64,000 nucleotides of DNA from Bradyrhizobium iriomotense (GTDB lineage Bacteria; Pseudomonadota; Alphaproteobacteria; Rhizobiales; Xanthobacteraceae), in the NCBI RefSeq assembly GCF_030160715.1, contig NZ_BSOW01000038.1, forward strand, positions 17,127 through 81,126, given 5' to 3'. The position numbers and the translations under genes are program-made. Under the pieces are notes generated by a model, which was not told where the DNA came from, searched no databases, and saw only the letters and a program-made list of their open reading frames with translations. Shown in pieces: positions 45,700-54,845 of the stretch. Position 1 is the first letter of the stretch. Each line of letters begins with the position of its first letter.

Positions 45700-46746
45700 T
45701 CAAACTGCAGCAGTAATTCCCTCGACGCGCGGTCGGACCATCTCGGCATCCCTGCTGGAGAGAGCCAGCCTGATCACGTCCTGTTTCACCAAATATATTG
45801 AAACTGCAAGAAGGACCAAATCCTTCATCAGGAATGGTACGAGACCGGCCATCGCAGGAAACCCGGCCGCCGGATCCCATTTATTTGGCAGGAAGGGGAT
45901 GATCGTAAAGGTCGTAATGAAGGTTGCGGTTGAACCAATGGCCCCCAGAAGTCCGAACCTCTTGTCCCAGAATCCCGCATACAAGAGAGCCAGGATTGTC
46001 CATTCCGACGCACCCAGGAAGCGGGCACCTCCACGCAGCCCAAACGCTGGATACAGCCAGAAAATGAAAGGACTATTGCTGATAAATGGGATCATCGCCT
46101 GCGCCGCGTACTGATGCCACTTCGTATAGCCAAAGAACGCGAATATGATCACCATCGCGGCACGGAGCAGATGGTATTCAAGATCCGCGCGCAGAAGGCC
46201 CAGCGCGGCCATTGCCCCTGCGAGACGCTTGATTGGGTATCTTATTGTGCCAGTACAGTCGGAGGACTGTATCGCCCCTACGACATCCTGCTTCAACAGG
46301 TAGAATGAAGCAGCAAGAAGCACGACATCTTTCATGAGAAATGGAACGTTACCGGTCATGGCTGGAAAACCGCCGGCCACCTCGTCCCATCCGCCCGGCA
46401 TGAAAGGAATGATCGTAACGGTCGCCACGTATGTAGCGCATGATCCGAGAGCCCCAAGGATTCCTGCTTGCCTATTCCAAAACCCCCAGAAGAGAAGTGA
46501 GCAAATTAGCCATTCCATAACGCCCAAGGACCAACTACCCCCGCGGATGCCGAAGGCAGGATATAGCCACGAGATCAGGGGCCCGTTGCTGATATAGGGC
46601 ACCAGCACCTGAGCCTCGTACTCAAACCACTTCTGATACCCGAACAACAGGAATACAATCACCATTGACGCTCGAATTAGGTGATAGTCGAGATTCCCCC
46701 TGAAGAGATCGGACTTTGCCAACGCCTGCAAATGGCGGTTCATCAT
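45700..46746 (-). CDS. tandem DUF417/RclC-like membrane protein
   Basis: 348 residues containing two copies of a DUF417 (YkgB/RclC) domain. Copy 1 starts YHLIRASMVIVFLLFGYQKW; copy 2 starts YHLLRAAMVIIFAFFGYTKW. Both continue with SWLYPAFGIRGG/FWLYPAFGLRGG and end PFLMKDVVLLAAS/PFLMKDLVLLAVS. The usual family length is about 160-195 residues, so this is an internal duplication and fusion. E. coli RclC belongs to the reactive-chlorine resistance operon. Two ATGs (46746 and 46743) are possible starts. Inner membrane. Confidence 0.88.
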   Translation of the reverse strand: MMNRHLQALAKSDLFRGNLDYHLIRASMVIVFLLFGYQKWFEYEAQVLVPYISNGPLISWLYPAFGIRGGSWSLGVMEWLICSLLFWGFWNRQAGILGALGSCATYVATVTIIPFMPGGWDEVAGGFPAMTGNVPFLMKDVVLLAASFYLLKQDVVGAIQSSDCTGTIRYPIKRLAGAMAALGLLRADLEYHLLRAAMVIIFAFFGYTKWHQYAAQAMIPFISNSPFIFWLYPAFGLRGGARFLGASEWTILALLYAGFWDKRFGLLGAIGSTATFITTFTIIPFLPNKWDPAAGFPAMAGLVPFLMKDLVLLAVSIYLVKQDVIRLALSSRDAEMVRPRVEGITAAV

Positions 46747-46823
46747 CGTCGTCCCGTTTTTGTTGGATGCGATTCGAATCACGCTTTCATTCTCCGCACT
46801 TCAATCGCTTCTCCACATTGACT

Positions 46824-47201
46824 TCAGCCGTTGCGTCTCCGGGTAACGTATATTTTGCCGCTTAGCATTCGCAATGCACGGCGTCGAAAACGGACCGCGC
46901 AATCTGCGATTGGAAGCAAGACCGCGCAAATGACAGCAAACTCGCTTAAGCTCAAGGCATGAGAGACATCTCTCTCTATCGAAGCGATCGGCAGCGCCGC
47001 GGCGACCGCAGATATAACCGCCGCCCATGCCCACACGCGCAACGGTCTTGACCGAGGAGATCTCGCCGGCACCTCGATCAGGAGCGCGCGCCCATTGCGG
47101 GCCGAGGCCCATAGGAGCCAACCTGCGAAGGAAATCTCAGGACCGACAGAGACGACGTCGCTAACTAGTGAAGAGATGTGATGGTCAGATATCACTGACA
47201 A
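46824..47201 (-). CDS. possible small membrane protein
   Basis: About 125 codons from TTG 47201 (GTG 47195 is an alternative). Two or three hydrophobic stretches are visible: FAGWLLWASA, WAWAAVISAVAAALPIA and FAVICAVLLPIADCAV. No convincing ribosome site, no family recognised. It lies between two RclC-like genes on the same strand, which is the main reason to list it. Confidence 0.35.
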   Translation of the reverse strand: MSVISDHHISSLVSDVVSVGPEISFAGWLLWASARNGRALLIEVPARSPRSRPLRVWAWAAVISAVAAALPIASIERDVSHALSLSEFAVICAVLLPIADCAVRFRRRALRMLSGKIYVTRRRNG

Positions 47202-47274
47202 GGAACACCGTTGGCGGCACACAGCTCTCGCCTTGTCCCGTGGACACCTCAAAACGGGCGCTCGTAGGTTCCTC

Positions 47275-47763
47275 CTAAACGGTGCATGATCGGATGACAG
47301 ATTGCGGCAAGGAAGCCAGGAACAGCACGACGCAGACGCAGAGCAAGACGATATCCTTGAATATGAACTCGCCGGCCAGGTTCCAGGCCATCGGGTCAGT
47401 CGACAAGCTCCACTTAACGACACCGGGCGTTGTGAAAAAGAATGACCAAGTAATGGAGAACGTGATCACACCCATCAGCGAGCCAACGGCTGATAAGATC
47501 GGACTGAATGCGCCCGCCGCGAGAAGCGCCGCAATGCCAAACTCGACAACACCGAGGAAGTACGCTTCTCCCCGGAAACCGAGCACCGACAGCCACGAAA
47601 TGAACGGGCTGTTGCTGATGAATTGGACGATACCCTGTGCCGACTGCAAAGTGAACTTCTGCATGCCAAACGATACAAAGATGACAACCATGGCCCATCG
47701 GAGGATGGCCAGCAGACGATAGGACCCTCCCCCTCGTTCAGCGATGTTGAAAGACTTTTTCAT
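47275..47763 (-). CDS. DUF417/RclC-like membrane protein
   Basis: 162 residues, single DUF417 domain: RWAMVVIFVSFGMQKFTLQS, then FISNSPFISWLSVLGFRGEA and FIFKDIVLLCVCVVLFL. It is clearly related to the tandem protein at 45700. ATG 47763 starts MKKSFNIAERGG. Inner membrane. Possible oxidant-stress role by analogy with RclC. Confidence 0.85.
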   Translation of the reverse strand: MKKSFNIAERGGGSYRLLAILRWAMVVIFVSFGMQKFTLQSAQGIVQFISNSPFISWLSVLGFRGEAYFLGVVEFGIAALLAAGAFSPILSAVGSLMGVITFSITWSFFFTTPGVVKWSLSTDPMAWNLAGEFIFKDIVLLCVCVVLFLASLPQSVIRSCTV

Positions 47764-47967
47764 GCGAATGGCTCTTTCGTTGATTGAGATTGATCGCAGC
47801 AGGCAAGATGACGTGCGCTCATGACGACGCCTACGAGTCTGCGGGGCGTTCGTTACGCCCATGCGCGGTTGCCTGGTTCACGATGATGTGCATGTGGAAC
47901 AGGAAACACTTCTGCAGAAGCGTCGGCGGCAGCCAACGGAGCGCCCATCGCACCTCCGGATGCGGCC

Positions 47968-48942
47968 TCAGGCGTGAACCACAACCATCTTGCCGGTGGC
48001 TTCGTTGGCCTCCATCACGCGATGGGCCTCGCGAATCTCTTCGAAACGGAAGATTCTGACCGGCTTGACGTCGAGCCGACCCGCGGCAGCGTCCGCGGCA
48101 ATCTGCTGAAGAGGCACATCCGAGAGTGGAAAGCCCGGGATCCCGAACACGAAGCTGCCGAAGAAGGTCAGATAAACGCCGCTCGGCATTTGCAGCAGCG
48201 GATTGAAGTCGGGGATGGGGTCGAGGCCGCCCAGCCAACCGGCCAAACACGAACGGCCGCCGCGGCGAAGCATAGCAAGGGAATCGAGCATGACCGAATT
48301 ACCCACCAGGTCGAGCACCGCATCGATCTTCTTGGCCTCTCGGATATGTTTCGACAAATCACGCTGCTCGATTTCGCAGCGCCAGGCCCCGAACCTTTCA
48401 AGCATGGCAAAGCGATGGCGGTTTCGGGTCGTCGCGATCACCCGGGCTCCGGCATTGATTGCCATCTTGAGCGCGGCCTGGCCGAATGAGGAGGTTGCAC
48501 CACGAATGACCAGCAGTTGCCCCCTCTCGATCTCCAGATTGCGGAACAGGCAGGTCCACGCGGTTGCATAAGTTTCAGGAATCGCTGCGAGTTCAGCCCA
48601 CGACAGGTGAGACTCGATCAATGCCACGTTTGAAGCTGGTGCGCGGGTATACTCGGCATAACTGCCGTTGATGGTGCGACCCAGACCGCCCATCAGCGCG
48701 GCCACTTTCGCGCCGATCGGAAACTCGCCACCCGGACAGGACCTTACGATGCCCACGCACTCGATGCCGATGACGGGAGCTGCCTCGGCCCACTCGCCCC
48801 TGCGCATGTGCATTTCAGCATGATTAATGCCGAACGCTTTTACTTGGATGACGACGTGTCCTGCCTTCGGCTCAGGCTCCGGGAGTTCCTTGATGACCAG
48901 ACTATCTAGGTCACCAAACTTTTCGAGAACAATTGCACGCAT
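47968..48942 (-). CDS. zinc-independent quinone oxidoreductase-like (MDR superfamily)
   Basis: 324 residues, medium-chain dehydrogenase/reductase fold. N-terminal catalytic domain (MRAIVLEKFGDLDSLVIKEL, then KAFGINHAEMHMRRGEW); the nucleotide-binding motif is GATSSFGQAALKMA. The zinc ligands of alcohol dehydrogenases are not evident, so an NADPH:quinone reductase-like activity is likely. GGGAG precedes the ATG. It sits among RclC-like and hydrolase genes on the same strand. Confidence 0.88.
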   Translation of the reverse strand: MRAIVLEKFGDLDSLVIKELPEPEPKAGHVVIQVKAFGINHAEMHMRRGEWAEAAPVIGIECVGIVRSCPGGEFPIGAKVAALMGGLGRTINGSYAEYTRAPASNVALIESHLSWAELAAIPETYATAWTCLFRNLEIERGQLLVIRGATSSFGQAALKMAINAGARVIATTRNRHRFAMLERFGAWRCEIEQRDLSKHIREAKKIDAVLDLVGNSVMLDSLAMLRRGGRSCLAGWLGGLDPIPDFNPLLQMPSGVYLTFFGSFVFGIPGFPLSDVPLQQIAADAAAGRLDVKPVRIFRFEEIREAHRVMEANEATGKMVVVHA

Positions 48943-49002
48943 CAAACCACTCCCTGGAAGCACGTGCCACAAGGGCCGTGCAGTTGCGGCTACCTATCGA
49001 TT

Positions 49003-49862
49003 TCACTTCGAACGCGAGAGAAACTCGCGGGTCACCACGGCGATTTCCTCGCAATGCGTCTCAATGGCAAAGTGGCCGGTGTCAAAGAAGCGCACTTCCG
49101 CACCTGGAATGTCGCGCTTAAATGCCTCAGCGCCTGACGGTAGAAAGAAGGGATCGTTTTTGCCCCAAACCGCCAGGAAGGGCGGCTTGTACTTGCGGAA
49201 GTACTCCTGAAAAGCGGGGTAAAGTGCGACGTTGGTCTTGTAGTCGCCAAACAGGTCCAGTTGGACCTCGCTGCCCCGGGGCGGGTCAAATAGAAGTTGT
49301 CGAGCGAATAGCCGTCCGGAGACACGCGGGTCGCGTCGGACACGCCATGCGTATATTGCCAAATCGTCGTCTCGGGCGCGAGGAAGGATCGGAGCGCGCT
49401 CCGATTGGCCTGCGAGGGATCCTGCCAATAGGCGCGGATGGGATTCCAACCGTCGCTCAGCCCCTCTTTATAGGCATTGCCGTTCTGCGAGATGATTGCC
49501 CGAATCCGCTCCGGATGGTGAATAGCCAGTCGAAAGCCTGTTGGCGCCCCATAGTCAAAGACGTAGATCGCAAAGCGAACGAGTCCGATTACTTCCGTGA
49601 AACGCTCGATGACTTCCGCCAATTTGCCAAAGGTGTACGAAAACTTGTCGCGAGACGGCATGTCCGATTGGCCGAAGCCGGGCAGGTCCGGCGCAACGAT
49701 GCGAAAGCGATCCGACAATGCCGGGATCAGGTCGCGAAACATGTGGCCGGCACTTGGAAATCCGTGAAGTAGCAGCAGTGCTGGTGCATCAACACGCCCG
49801 GCCTCCCGGTAGAACACCTTAAGCCCGTCAACATCGGCCTTCCCATAACGAACCTTGGTCAT
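49003..49862 (-). pseudogene. alpha/beta hydrolase, dehalogenase/epoxide-hydrolase type, frameshifted
   Basis: About 287 residues when corrected. Oxyanion motif LLHGFPSAGHMFRDL; the nucleophile position is aspartate in VFDYGAPTGF, as in haloalkane dehalogenases and epoxide hydrolases. After YLTRPG near 49275, within a GGGG run, one base is missing. The other frame continues GSEVQLDLFGDYKTNVALYP, with the acid VWGKNDPFF and the catalytic histidine in DTGHFAIE, stopping at 49003. As read, the histidine is lost. The start MTKVRYGK at 49862 follows AAGGTGAG. Confidence 0.78.
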
Positions 49863-49951
49863 GACACGGTTCTCACCTTGCATAGTAACTCGTCCGCACA
49901 GGATTTGCCGTTAGTCTCCCTCCAAAGCCTGTGAAGGAGAAAGCGTCCCGT

Positions 49952-50929
49952 TCACTCGTGAACTGCTGCATGACCCATTGAGTCGGCTGACTGAAACTCC
50001 CTGCGATACACCGTGGGTGTCCAGCCCGTCGTCTTGCGAAAAGAAGTGCTGAAAGAGCTGGTCTGCGCATACCCTAAACTGAGCGCAATATCCGTGACTG
50101 AGCTCGTTCGATTCGCCAGGAGCGACTTCGCGACTTCCATGCGGCGCTGCACTTGATACTGATGCGGTGGAATTCCGAATGACTGCTTGAACGCTCGACA
50201 AAAATGATGCTGGCTAAGTCCCGCAAGTTCCGCAAGCTTTGAAAGCGAGACCTGTTTCCCCAAGTGAGCTTCAATGTAGCCGACGACGGCGCGTCTTTGC
50301 CAGCCAGCGAGACCTCCGCGATCGACTTTCGGCGCGCGGACTACCTCGTCGTTCACGCAAGATAACTCATGCGCAAGGACGCCAGAGAGCGCCTCCAGGT
50401 ACGGCATGCTTCTAGCCTGACCGCCCTCAATCGTGTTCTTCAATTTCGATGCTGTCTCCCAGACAAGAGAATCCTCGAAGTATATTCTGGGCTGGAACGC
50501 GCCTTCGCTGTCGTCCGATTTCCCGAACGCAGCAGGGTCCAGATACAGAAACGTTACTCGAGTGGAAGCGCCGCTCTCATGCCATTCTCGATAAGCGCAT
50601 CCCGCAGGCACGAAGGTAAGCTTATGCGCAAAACTTCGAAGCCTTGATGAGGGTAGGCCATCAATCCATGTTTCACCGTTCCGACGCGTACCTTCTTTGT
50701 ACAATGCGAGCAAATGCAGGGGTCCTTGAAAGCGAAACTCGATTTTGCATCCGATCGGAACGTGGACGCTCTCCGAAAACCACCAGCGGCAGCCCGTACC
50801 GAAACGTTCGATAGATTCGGCAGGGATGATCTTAACGGTCGGATTTAAGACGCTGCCTTCGCTTGGTAACCGCGAGTCCGTGTTAGCTCTCGCCTGACTC
50901 TGTGCGATGCCGGTAGAAGCGTAATTCAT
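49952..50929 (-). CDS. AraC-family transcriptional regulator
   Basis: 325 residues. The N-terminal sensing domain is unassigned. The C-terminal domain has two helix-turn-helix units: VSLSKLAELAGLSQHHFCRA and SVTDIALSLGYAQTSSFSTS followed by FRKTTGWTP. GAGGG precedes the ATG. It is upstream of the hydrolase, oxidoreductase and RclC-like genes on the same strand, recalling the AraC-type RclR that controls E. coli rclABC; a regulatory link is inference. Confidence 0.9.
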   Translation of the reverse strand: MNYASTGIAQSQARANTDSRLPSEGSVLNPTVKIIPAESIERFGTGCRWWFSESVHVPIGCKIEFRFQGPLHLLALYKEGTRRNGETWIDGLPSSRLRSFAHKLTFVPAGCAYREWHESGASTRVTFLYLDPAAFGKSDDSEGAFQPRIYFEDSLVWETASKLKNTIEGGQARSMPYLEALSGVLAHELSCVNDEVVRAPKVDRGGLAGWQRRAVVGYIEAHLGKQVSLSKLAELAGLSQHHFCRAFKQSFGIPPHQYQVQRRMEVAKSLLANRTSSVTDIALSLGYAQTSSFSTSFRKTTGWTPTVYRREFQSADSMGHAAVHE

Positions 50930-50945
50930 GTGCCCTCTCGCAGCC

Positions 50946-51446
50946 CTACTCTGCTTTCGCTTGCGTTAGACCACTCGTTTCCATCTCTCGTTGCGGATAA
51001 GACGCCAAGGCAGCCACTTTTTTCGGAGATCGATGGAGGTTGATCTTGACCAGCGCTGCTGATTGACCGGCTGCGCCGGAAGCACGTGCGATGCTGAGAC
51101 CTCTCAGCTTTACGAGGCGGATCACGCTCGCTTGTGCGGGCTTTAACTGGCCTAGCAGATTATCAAGGACGGCGGCGCTCATGGCCGTTCCCCCTTGGTC
51201 ATCGAGCAGCATTTCATCGTCCAGCGATACTGCGAGGACTCGAGAGGCGTCACGAAGGCGGTCGATCCACTTATAGCGTGCAATCGCCATCACCCACACC
51301 CCGAACGATCTCGCTGGAACGTAGCTGTGGCGTTTGGCGTGAGAGCGCCTGTCCCAATTCTCCGGTCGGACACCTGTTCGTTCCGTCCGCCGTGCACGAA
51401 CTCCGAAATGGGAGGAGGCAGCGGTGCTATCGCATGGGGCGTTCAT
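50946..51446 (-). pseudogene. ECF sigma factor, N-terminally truncated
   Basis: The C-terminal part shows sigma region 2.3-2.4 (FGVWVMAIARYKWIDRLRDA) and region 4 (LDNLLGQLKPAQASVIRLVK, then LVKINLHRSPKKVAAL). The expected N-terminal part with region 2.1-2.2 (about 35 residues) is replaced by an unrelated arginine-rich segment. Region 4 also has small-residue substitutions in the recognition helix (ASGAAGQSAALVK). It probably no longer works as a sigma factor. Its start overlaps the end of a receiver gene. Confidence 0.6.
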
Positions 51447-51807
51447 CGGGGAGGCTCCTCTCCACGCAATCAAGCAGGGAATCTATTTCGAACGGCTTTC
51501 GGAGAAGACATTGCGCGCCGACCGAGATCGCTTCACCGTCCAGATGCATGTCAGGTAGCGCCGTGATGAGGATCACGGGCGTCATGATGCCCAGTTCTCG
51601 AAGCTTTCGGGCGAGGTCAAGTCCGCTCATTCCGGGCATATGAACGTCGGCCACAATGCAGTGCACGTTGAGTAGGTTGACTGACGCCAGGAACGTCTCT
51701 GCGGAGTAATGGGGCTCGGCGCGATAGCCGATGGAGCGCATCAGGTCCACAAGGGATGAGCATAGCGCATCATCGTCGTCGACGACTGCGATGAGCGGGC
51801 TTGTCAC
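51427..51807 (-). CDS. stand-alone response regulator receiver
   Basis: About 126 residues from GTG 51807 (VTSPLIAVVDDDD). Acceptor aspartate in CIVADVHMPGMSG, threonine in LITALPD and lysine in LLRKPF. An ATG at 51900 would add 31 residues without receiver similarity. No output domain. It overlaps the sigma-like gene by about 20 bases and lies downstream of a FixJ-like regulator and kinase. Confidence 0.82.
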   Translation of the reverse strand: MTSPLIAVVDDDDALCSSLVDLMRSIGYRAEPHYSAETFLASVNLLNVHCIVADVHMPGMSGLDLARKLRELGIMTPVILITALPDMHLDGEAISVGAQCLLRKPFEIDSLLDCVERSLPDERPMR

Positions 51808-52105
51808 CGGCCGCACCCTCGCCAAGTGCGCCAAATCGTGGAAGCACAATAGGAGAAAGACGCCCTCCCCGCTGAAACTGAATCGCTGATCGTCCGGCAT
51901 TCGAACAGACCGTGGCTGTTATGCAATCGAGAAGGGATGCGCATTGCATCATCTCCCCTGTGAGCAGACGGCTCCCCGGTGCCGATTGGCAGCACAAGGT
52001 TTAGCCGAACCATGCTTTCGATCGCGCATGGCCGCAATCTCTCGGTTGTGATGCTCAGGCCCATACCTTGGTCGGTACTCTTGGTACCAAGGTTACGGTC
52101 GCGCC

Positions 52106-52720
52106 TTACCTCTGAATGTTGAGAGCTTCCGCCATCCGAGCGAGCGTAGCTGCAGATCTTGCTCCCATCTTTCGCATGACGCTGCCGCGATGCATTTTCA
52201 CGGTGGCTTCGCGGATGGAAAGCTCGCTCGCGACCTGCTTGTTCATCAACCCGGTCGCCACAAGCACCATCACTTGCCTTTCACGCGGCGTCAGGAGCTT
52301 ATACCGCTCTCGCAATCGAATAATATGCACGAGGTCGTTGCGCCGGCCCTGGTCTATTCGAACCGCGGTGGCGACGGCATCTATCAAATCCTGCTCCCGT
52401 ATCGGCTTGGTGAGGAAGTCGACCGCACCGGCCTTCATAGCTTTCACAGACATTGGAATGTCGCCAAAGCCCGTCATTAGGATAACGGGCATCGAAATAT
52501 TGATGCGCGTCATGTACTCCTGTAGCTCCAGGCCGCTTGTGCCCGGCATTCGAACGTCAAGTACCAGACATGCCGGCGCGTCCGGCAATTCGGCACTGAG
52601 AAACTCTGAGGCAGATCCATGAAGCATTACCTGGTAGTCCATCGACCGGAGCAGGTCTCCAAGTGACTCCCGGACCGCCTGGTCGTCGTCGACGACATGA
52701 ACAAAAACTGACGACGACAC
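52106..52720 (-). CDS. FixJ-family response regulator
   Basis: 204 residues from GTG 52720. Receiver: VDDDQ, CLVLDVRMPGTSG, FLTKPI. LuxR output: LTPRERQVMVLVATGLMNKQ and EATVKMHRGSVMRKMGAR. GTG lies two bases after the stop of the sensor kinase gene, so the pair is translationally coupled and almost certainly cognate. Longer starts (52804) would lie inside the kinase gene. Confidence 0.92.
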   Translation of the reverse strand: MSSSVFVHVVDDDQAVRESLGDLLRSMDYQVMLHGSASEFLSAELPDAPACLVLDVRMPGTSGLELQEYMTRINISMPVILMTGFGDIPMSVKAMKAGAVDFLTKPIREQDLIDAVATAVRIDQGRRNDLVHIIRLRERYKLLTPRERQVMVLVATGLMNKQVASELSIREATVKMHRGSVMRKMGARSAATLARMAEALNIQR

Positions 52721-52722
52721 TT

Positions 52723-54459
52723 TCAGTTGCTCACGGTGGCCGATGGGCGAAGCGGGAGGGTAAAAGTGAATGTCGCACCATGAGCCGTGTTCTCCTCCAC
52801 CCATAGACGCCCTCCATGGACAGCGATGATTTTGCGGCAGATCGACAGGCCAAGGCCCAGACCGTCACCTTTGGTCGTGTAGAGCGCATCGAACAGTCGC
52901 TCCCTGTTCGTGGAGGCGATGCCGATCCCGGTATCAGCGATCTCAACAGAGACATGCCCTTCGGCCGCCTTTGAAGAAACAGTCAGAAGGCGAGGCCCTT
53001 CGTTGGTGGCGATCATGGCGTCGATTGCATTGCGCACGAGGTTGTGAACGACCTGCTGAAGCTGCACTCGATCCCCCTCGACAATGAGTTTCGACCTGTC
53101 GAGGGCCGTCCTGAGCGTGACGTCGGCGCGTTCAATGTCTCTTTTCAAGAGAAGAAGAATCTCCTCGATGGCGTCATTGATCTGAACGTCGGTAAATTTG
53201 AGCTGCGCAGCGCGCGCCAAGGACCTGAGGCCAGTGACGACGTCTCTCGCCCGGCGTCCCTGTTCAATGACGCGCAGCGCGGACTTGCGAGCTTCACCAG
53301 GCTCGGTAGGCTCCCGTGCGAGCCACCGAAGGCAAGCCTCCGCGCTCATGATGATTCCGGTCAGAGGCTGATTTATCTCGTGAACAATGGAGCCTGCGAG
53401 TTCGCCGAGCGATGCGAGACGGACGGCTCGAGCGAGTTCATTTCGCGCATCCGTGAGCGCCTGTTCCGCGGCCTTCCGTTCAGTGATATCGGTGATAATC
53501 CCTTCCAGTTCCACGTCGCCGGTGGGGCCGAGGTCGAATTGTCCTACAGCGGCGACATGCAGGATCGAGCCATTTCTATGGACGACTCTGTACTCGTGAC
53601 TGAACGGCGACTTGGCACTGACGGCCTCCGCGAGCGCTTGCTCCAAATCAGGGAGGTCATCAGGGTATATGCGGCTCTTAAACACTTCGAACGGTACCGG
53701 ATTTACGTCAAGGTCGACGTCGAATATGCGGTAGCATTCGCGCGATGCTCGCGAGAGCAGGGTCCGCGTGTTCCAGCGATAGCTGCCCATCCGGCCGATC
53801 TGCTGACCCTTGACCATCCACAAATTGGTCTCACGGAGTGCCTCGAAGAGCTGCGTGGATTCGAAGAAGACGGCGGCCTGCGAAGCCAGCATGGATATCA
53901 TCGAGATGCACCTGGACGTGAATGTCTCCCTGCGCTCCGATTCCAGGTAGAGAACCCCGATTGTTCGCTCTTGATGAACCAGGGGCAGGCACAGCTGGGT
54001 TATGCTTTGCGGCGGTGGCTCGACGGGATCAATGAGCGCCGAGCCTCTACTACTGGCTTGTCTGACGACGGTCTCTTGCCGAGCAAGGACCCTTTCGCTG
54101 ATATCCGCCGGCAGGCGGAATTCGCCGGCCACGGGGTGAGAGGTAAAGAACTCCGCCCTTTCACGAGGAAAGCTTGCATCTGCCTTGGCGAGCAGTTCAC
54201 CCCCCTTGCTAAGCAAAACGCCGCCTCGGGCGGCCCCGGAATAGCTGAGCGCTTCCTTCAGGAGTGCCCTGGCCACGCCTTCGTAGCTCATCTCTTTCGA
54301 GATTATCTGGAACGCTTTGGCGATCGCCTCTAGTTCGTGCGTTTCGCTCTCAAGCCTCATAGCGAGACTTCTCTCATCCTCGATTAGTGCCGGAAAATAT
54401 CCCACCACGCGGCCGTACATGCCCGATTTGGAGCGTCCGGCTTCATCACATCCCGTCAC
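52723..54459 (-). CDS. GAF-PAS sensor histidine kinase
   Basis: 578 residues from GTG 54459 (ATGs at 54420 and 54360 are alternatives). GAF about 45-205 (SYSGAARGGVLL, LCLPLVHQERTIGVLYLES), PAS about 215-330, HisKA histidine near residue 360 (SIVHEINQPLTG), N-box NLVRNAIDAM, G-boxes DTGIGI and GLGLGLSICR. The GAF-PAS-HisKA order equals the C-terminal third of the giant kinase at 22769. No membrane helix, so cytoplasmic. Coupled to the FixJ-like regulator. Confidence 0.92.
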   Translation of the reverse strand: MTGCDEAGRSKSGMYGRVVGYFPALIEDERSLAMRLESETHELEAIAKAFQIISKEMSYEGVARALLKEALSYSGAARGGVLLSKGGELLAKADASFPRERAEFFTSHPVAGEFRLPADISERVLARQETVVRQASSRGSALIDPVEPPPQSITQLCLPLVHQERTIGVLYLESERRETFTSRCISMISMLASQAAVFFESTQLFEALRETNLWMVKGQQIGRMGSYRWNTRTLLSRASRECYRIFDVDLDVNPVPFEVFKSRIYPDDLPDLEQALAEAVSAKSPFSHEYRVVHRNGSILHVAAVGQFDLGPTGDVELEGIITDITERKAAEQALTDARNELARAVRLASLGELAGSIVHEINQPLTGIIMSAEACLRWLAREPTEPGEARKSALRVIEQGRRARDVVTGLRSLARAAQLKFTDVQINDAIEEILLLLKRDIERADVTLRTALDRSKLIVEGDRVQLQQVVHNLVRNAIDAMIATNEGPRLLTVSSKAAEGHVSVEIADTGIGIASTNRERLFDALYTTKGDGLGLGLSICRKIIAVHGGRLWVEENTAHGATFTFTLPLRPSATVSN

Positions 54460-54845
54460 GCAACTGCACCGCGGTTGGCGAGTAACTTCTTTGTGTGCCT
54501 GTAACCAAATCTCAGCAACTCGCGAAAGGACTTGGGTTAGATCAAAGCTGGCCCGCCGTTAGGCGGGAGTCGCATGGCTAAGATCCAGCCATGCAAGTTA
54601 CTAGCCGGGTTGAAAGTGTTCTGCCACTACACACACGGCGTAGCTCATACGTCCTTGGTTTCTCGGATCCGGCGGCCCACCGAGATGCTGGCGCTGCTGG
54701 CGTCGCATCATCGGCCGGGCTTTTGATTTAGAATGGTTCAGGAGGGCGAAGTCGGAGCGGGGGATCGTATCGAAAACAATCTCGATCCGTCCATTGCGCA
54801 GCTTCACAATCAAAATCAGCCGAAAGCTAGTCAGCGAGGAGGGAA
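54460..54845. promoter_or_regulatory. divergent intergenic region
   Basis: About 385 bases between the kinase and the hydrolase relic. A 70-codon minus-strand frame at 54601-54813 (MIVKLRNGRIEIVFDTIPRS) is visible without a good ribosome site. Otherwise nothing recognised. Confidence 0.35.

Noticed and set aside
53044..54333. 429-codon plus-strand open frame opposite the sensor kinase
   Set aside because: The minus-strand kinase motifs (HEINQP, N- and G-boxes) are definitive; the plus-strand translation shows no family.
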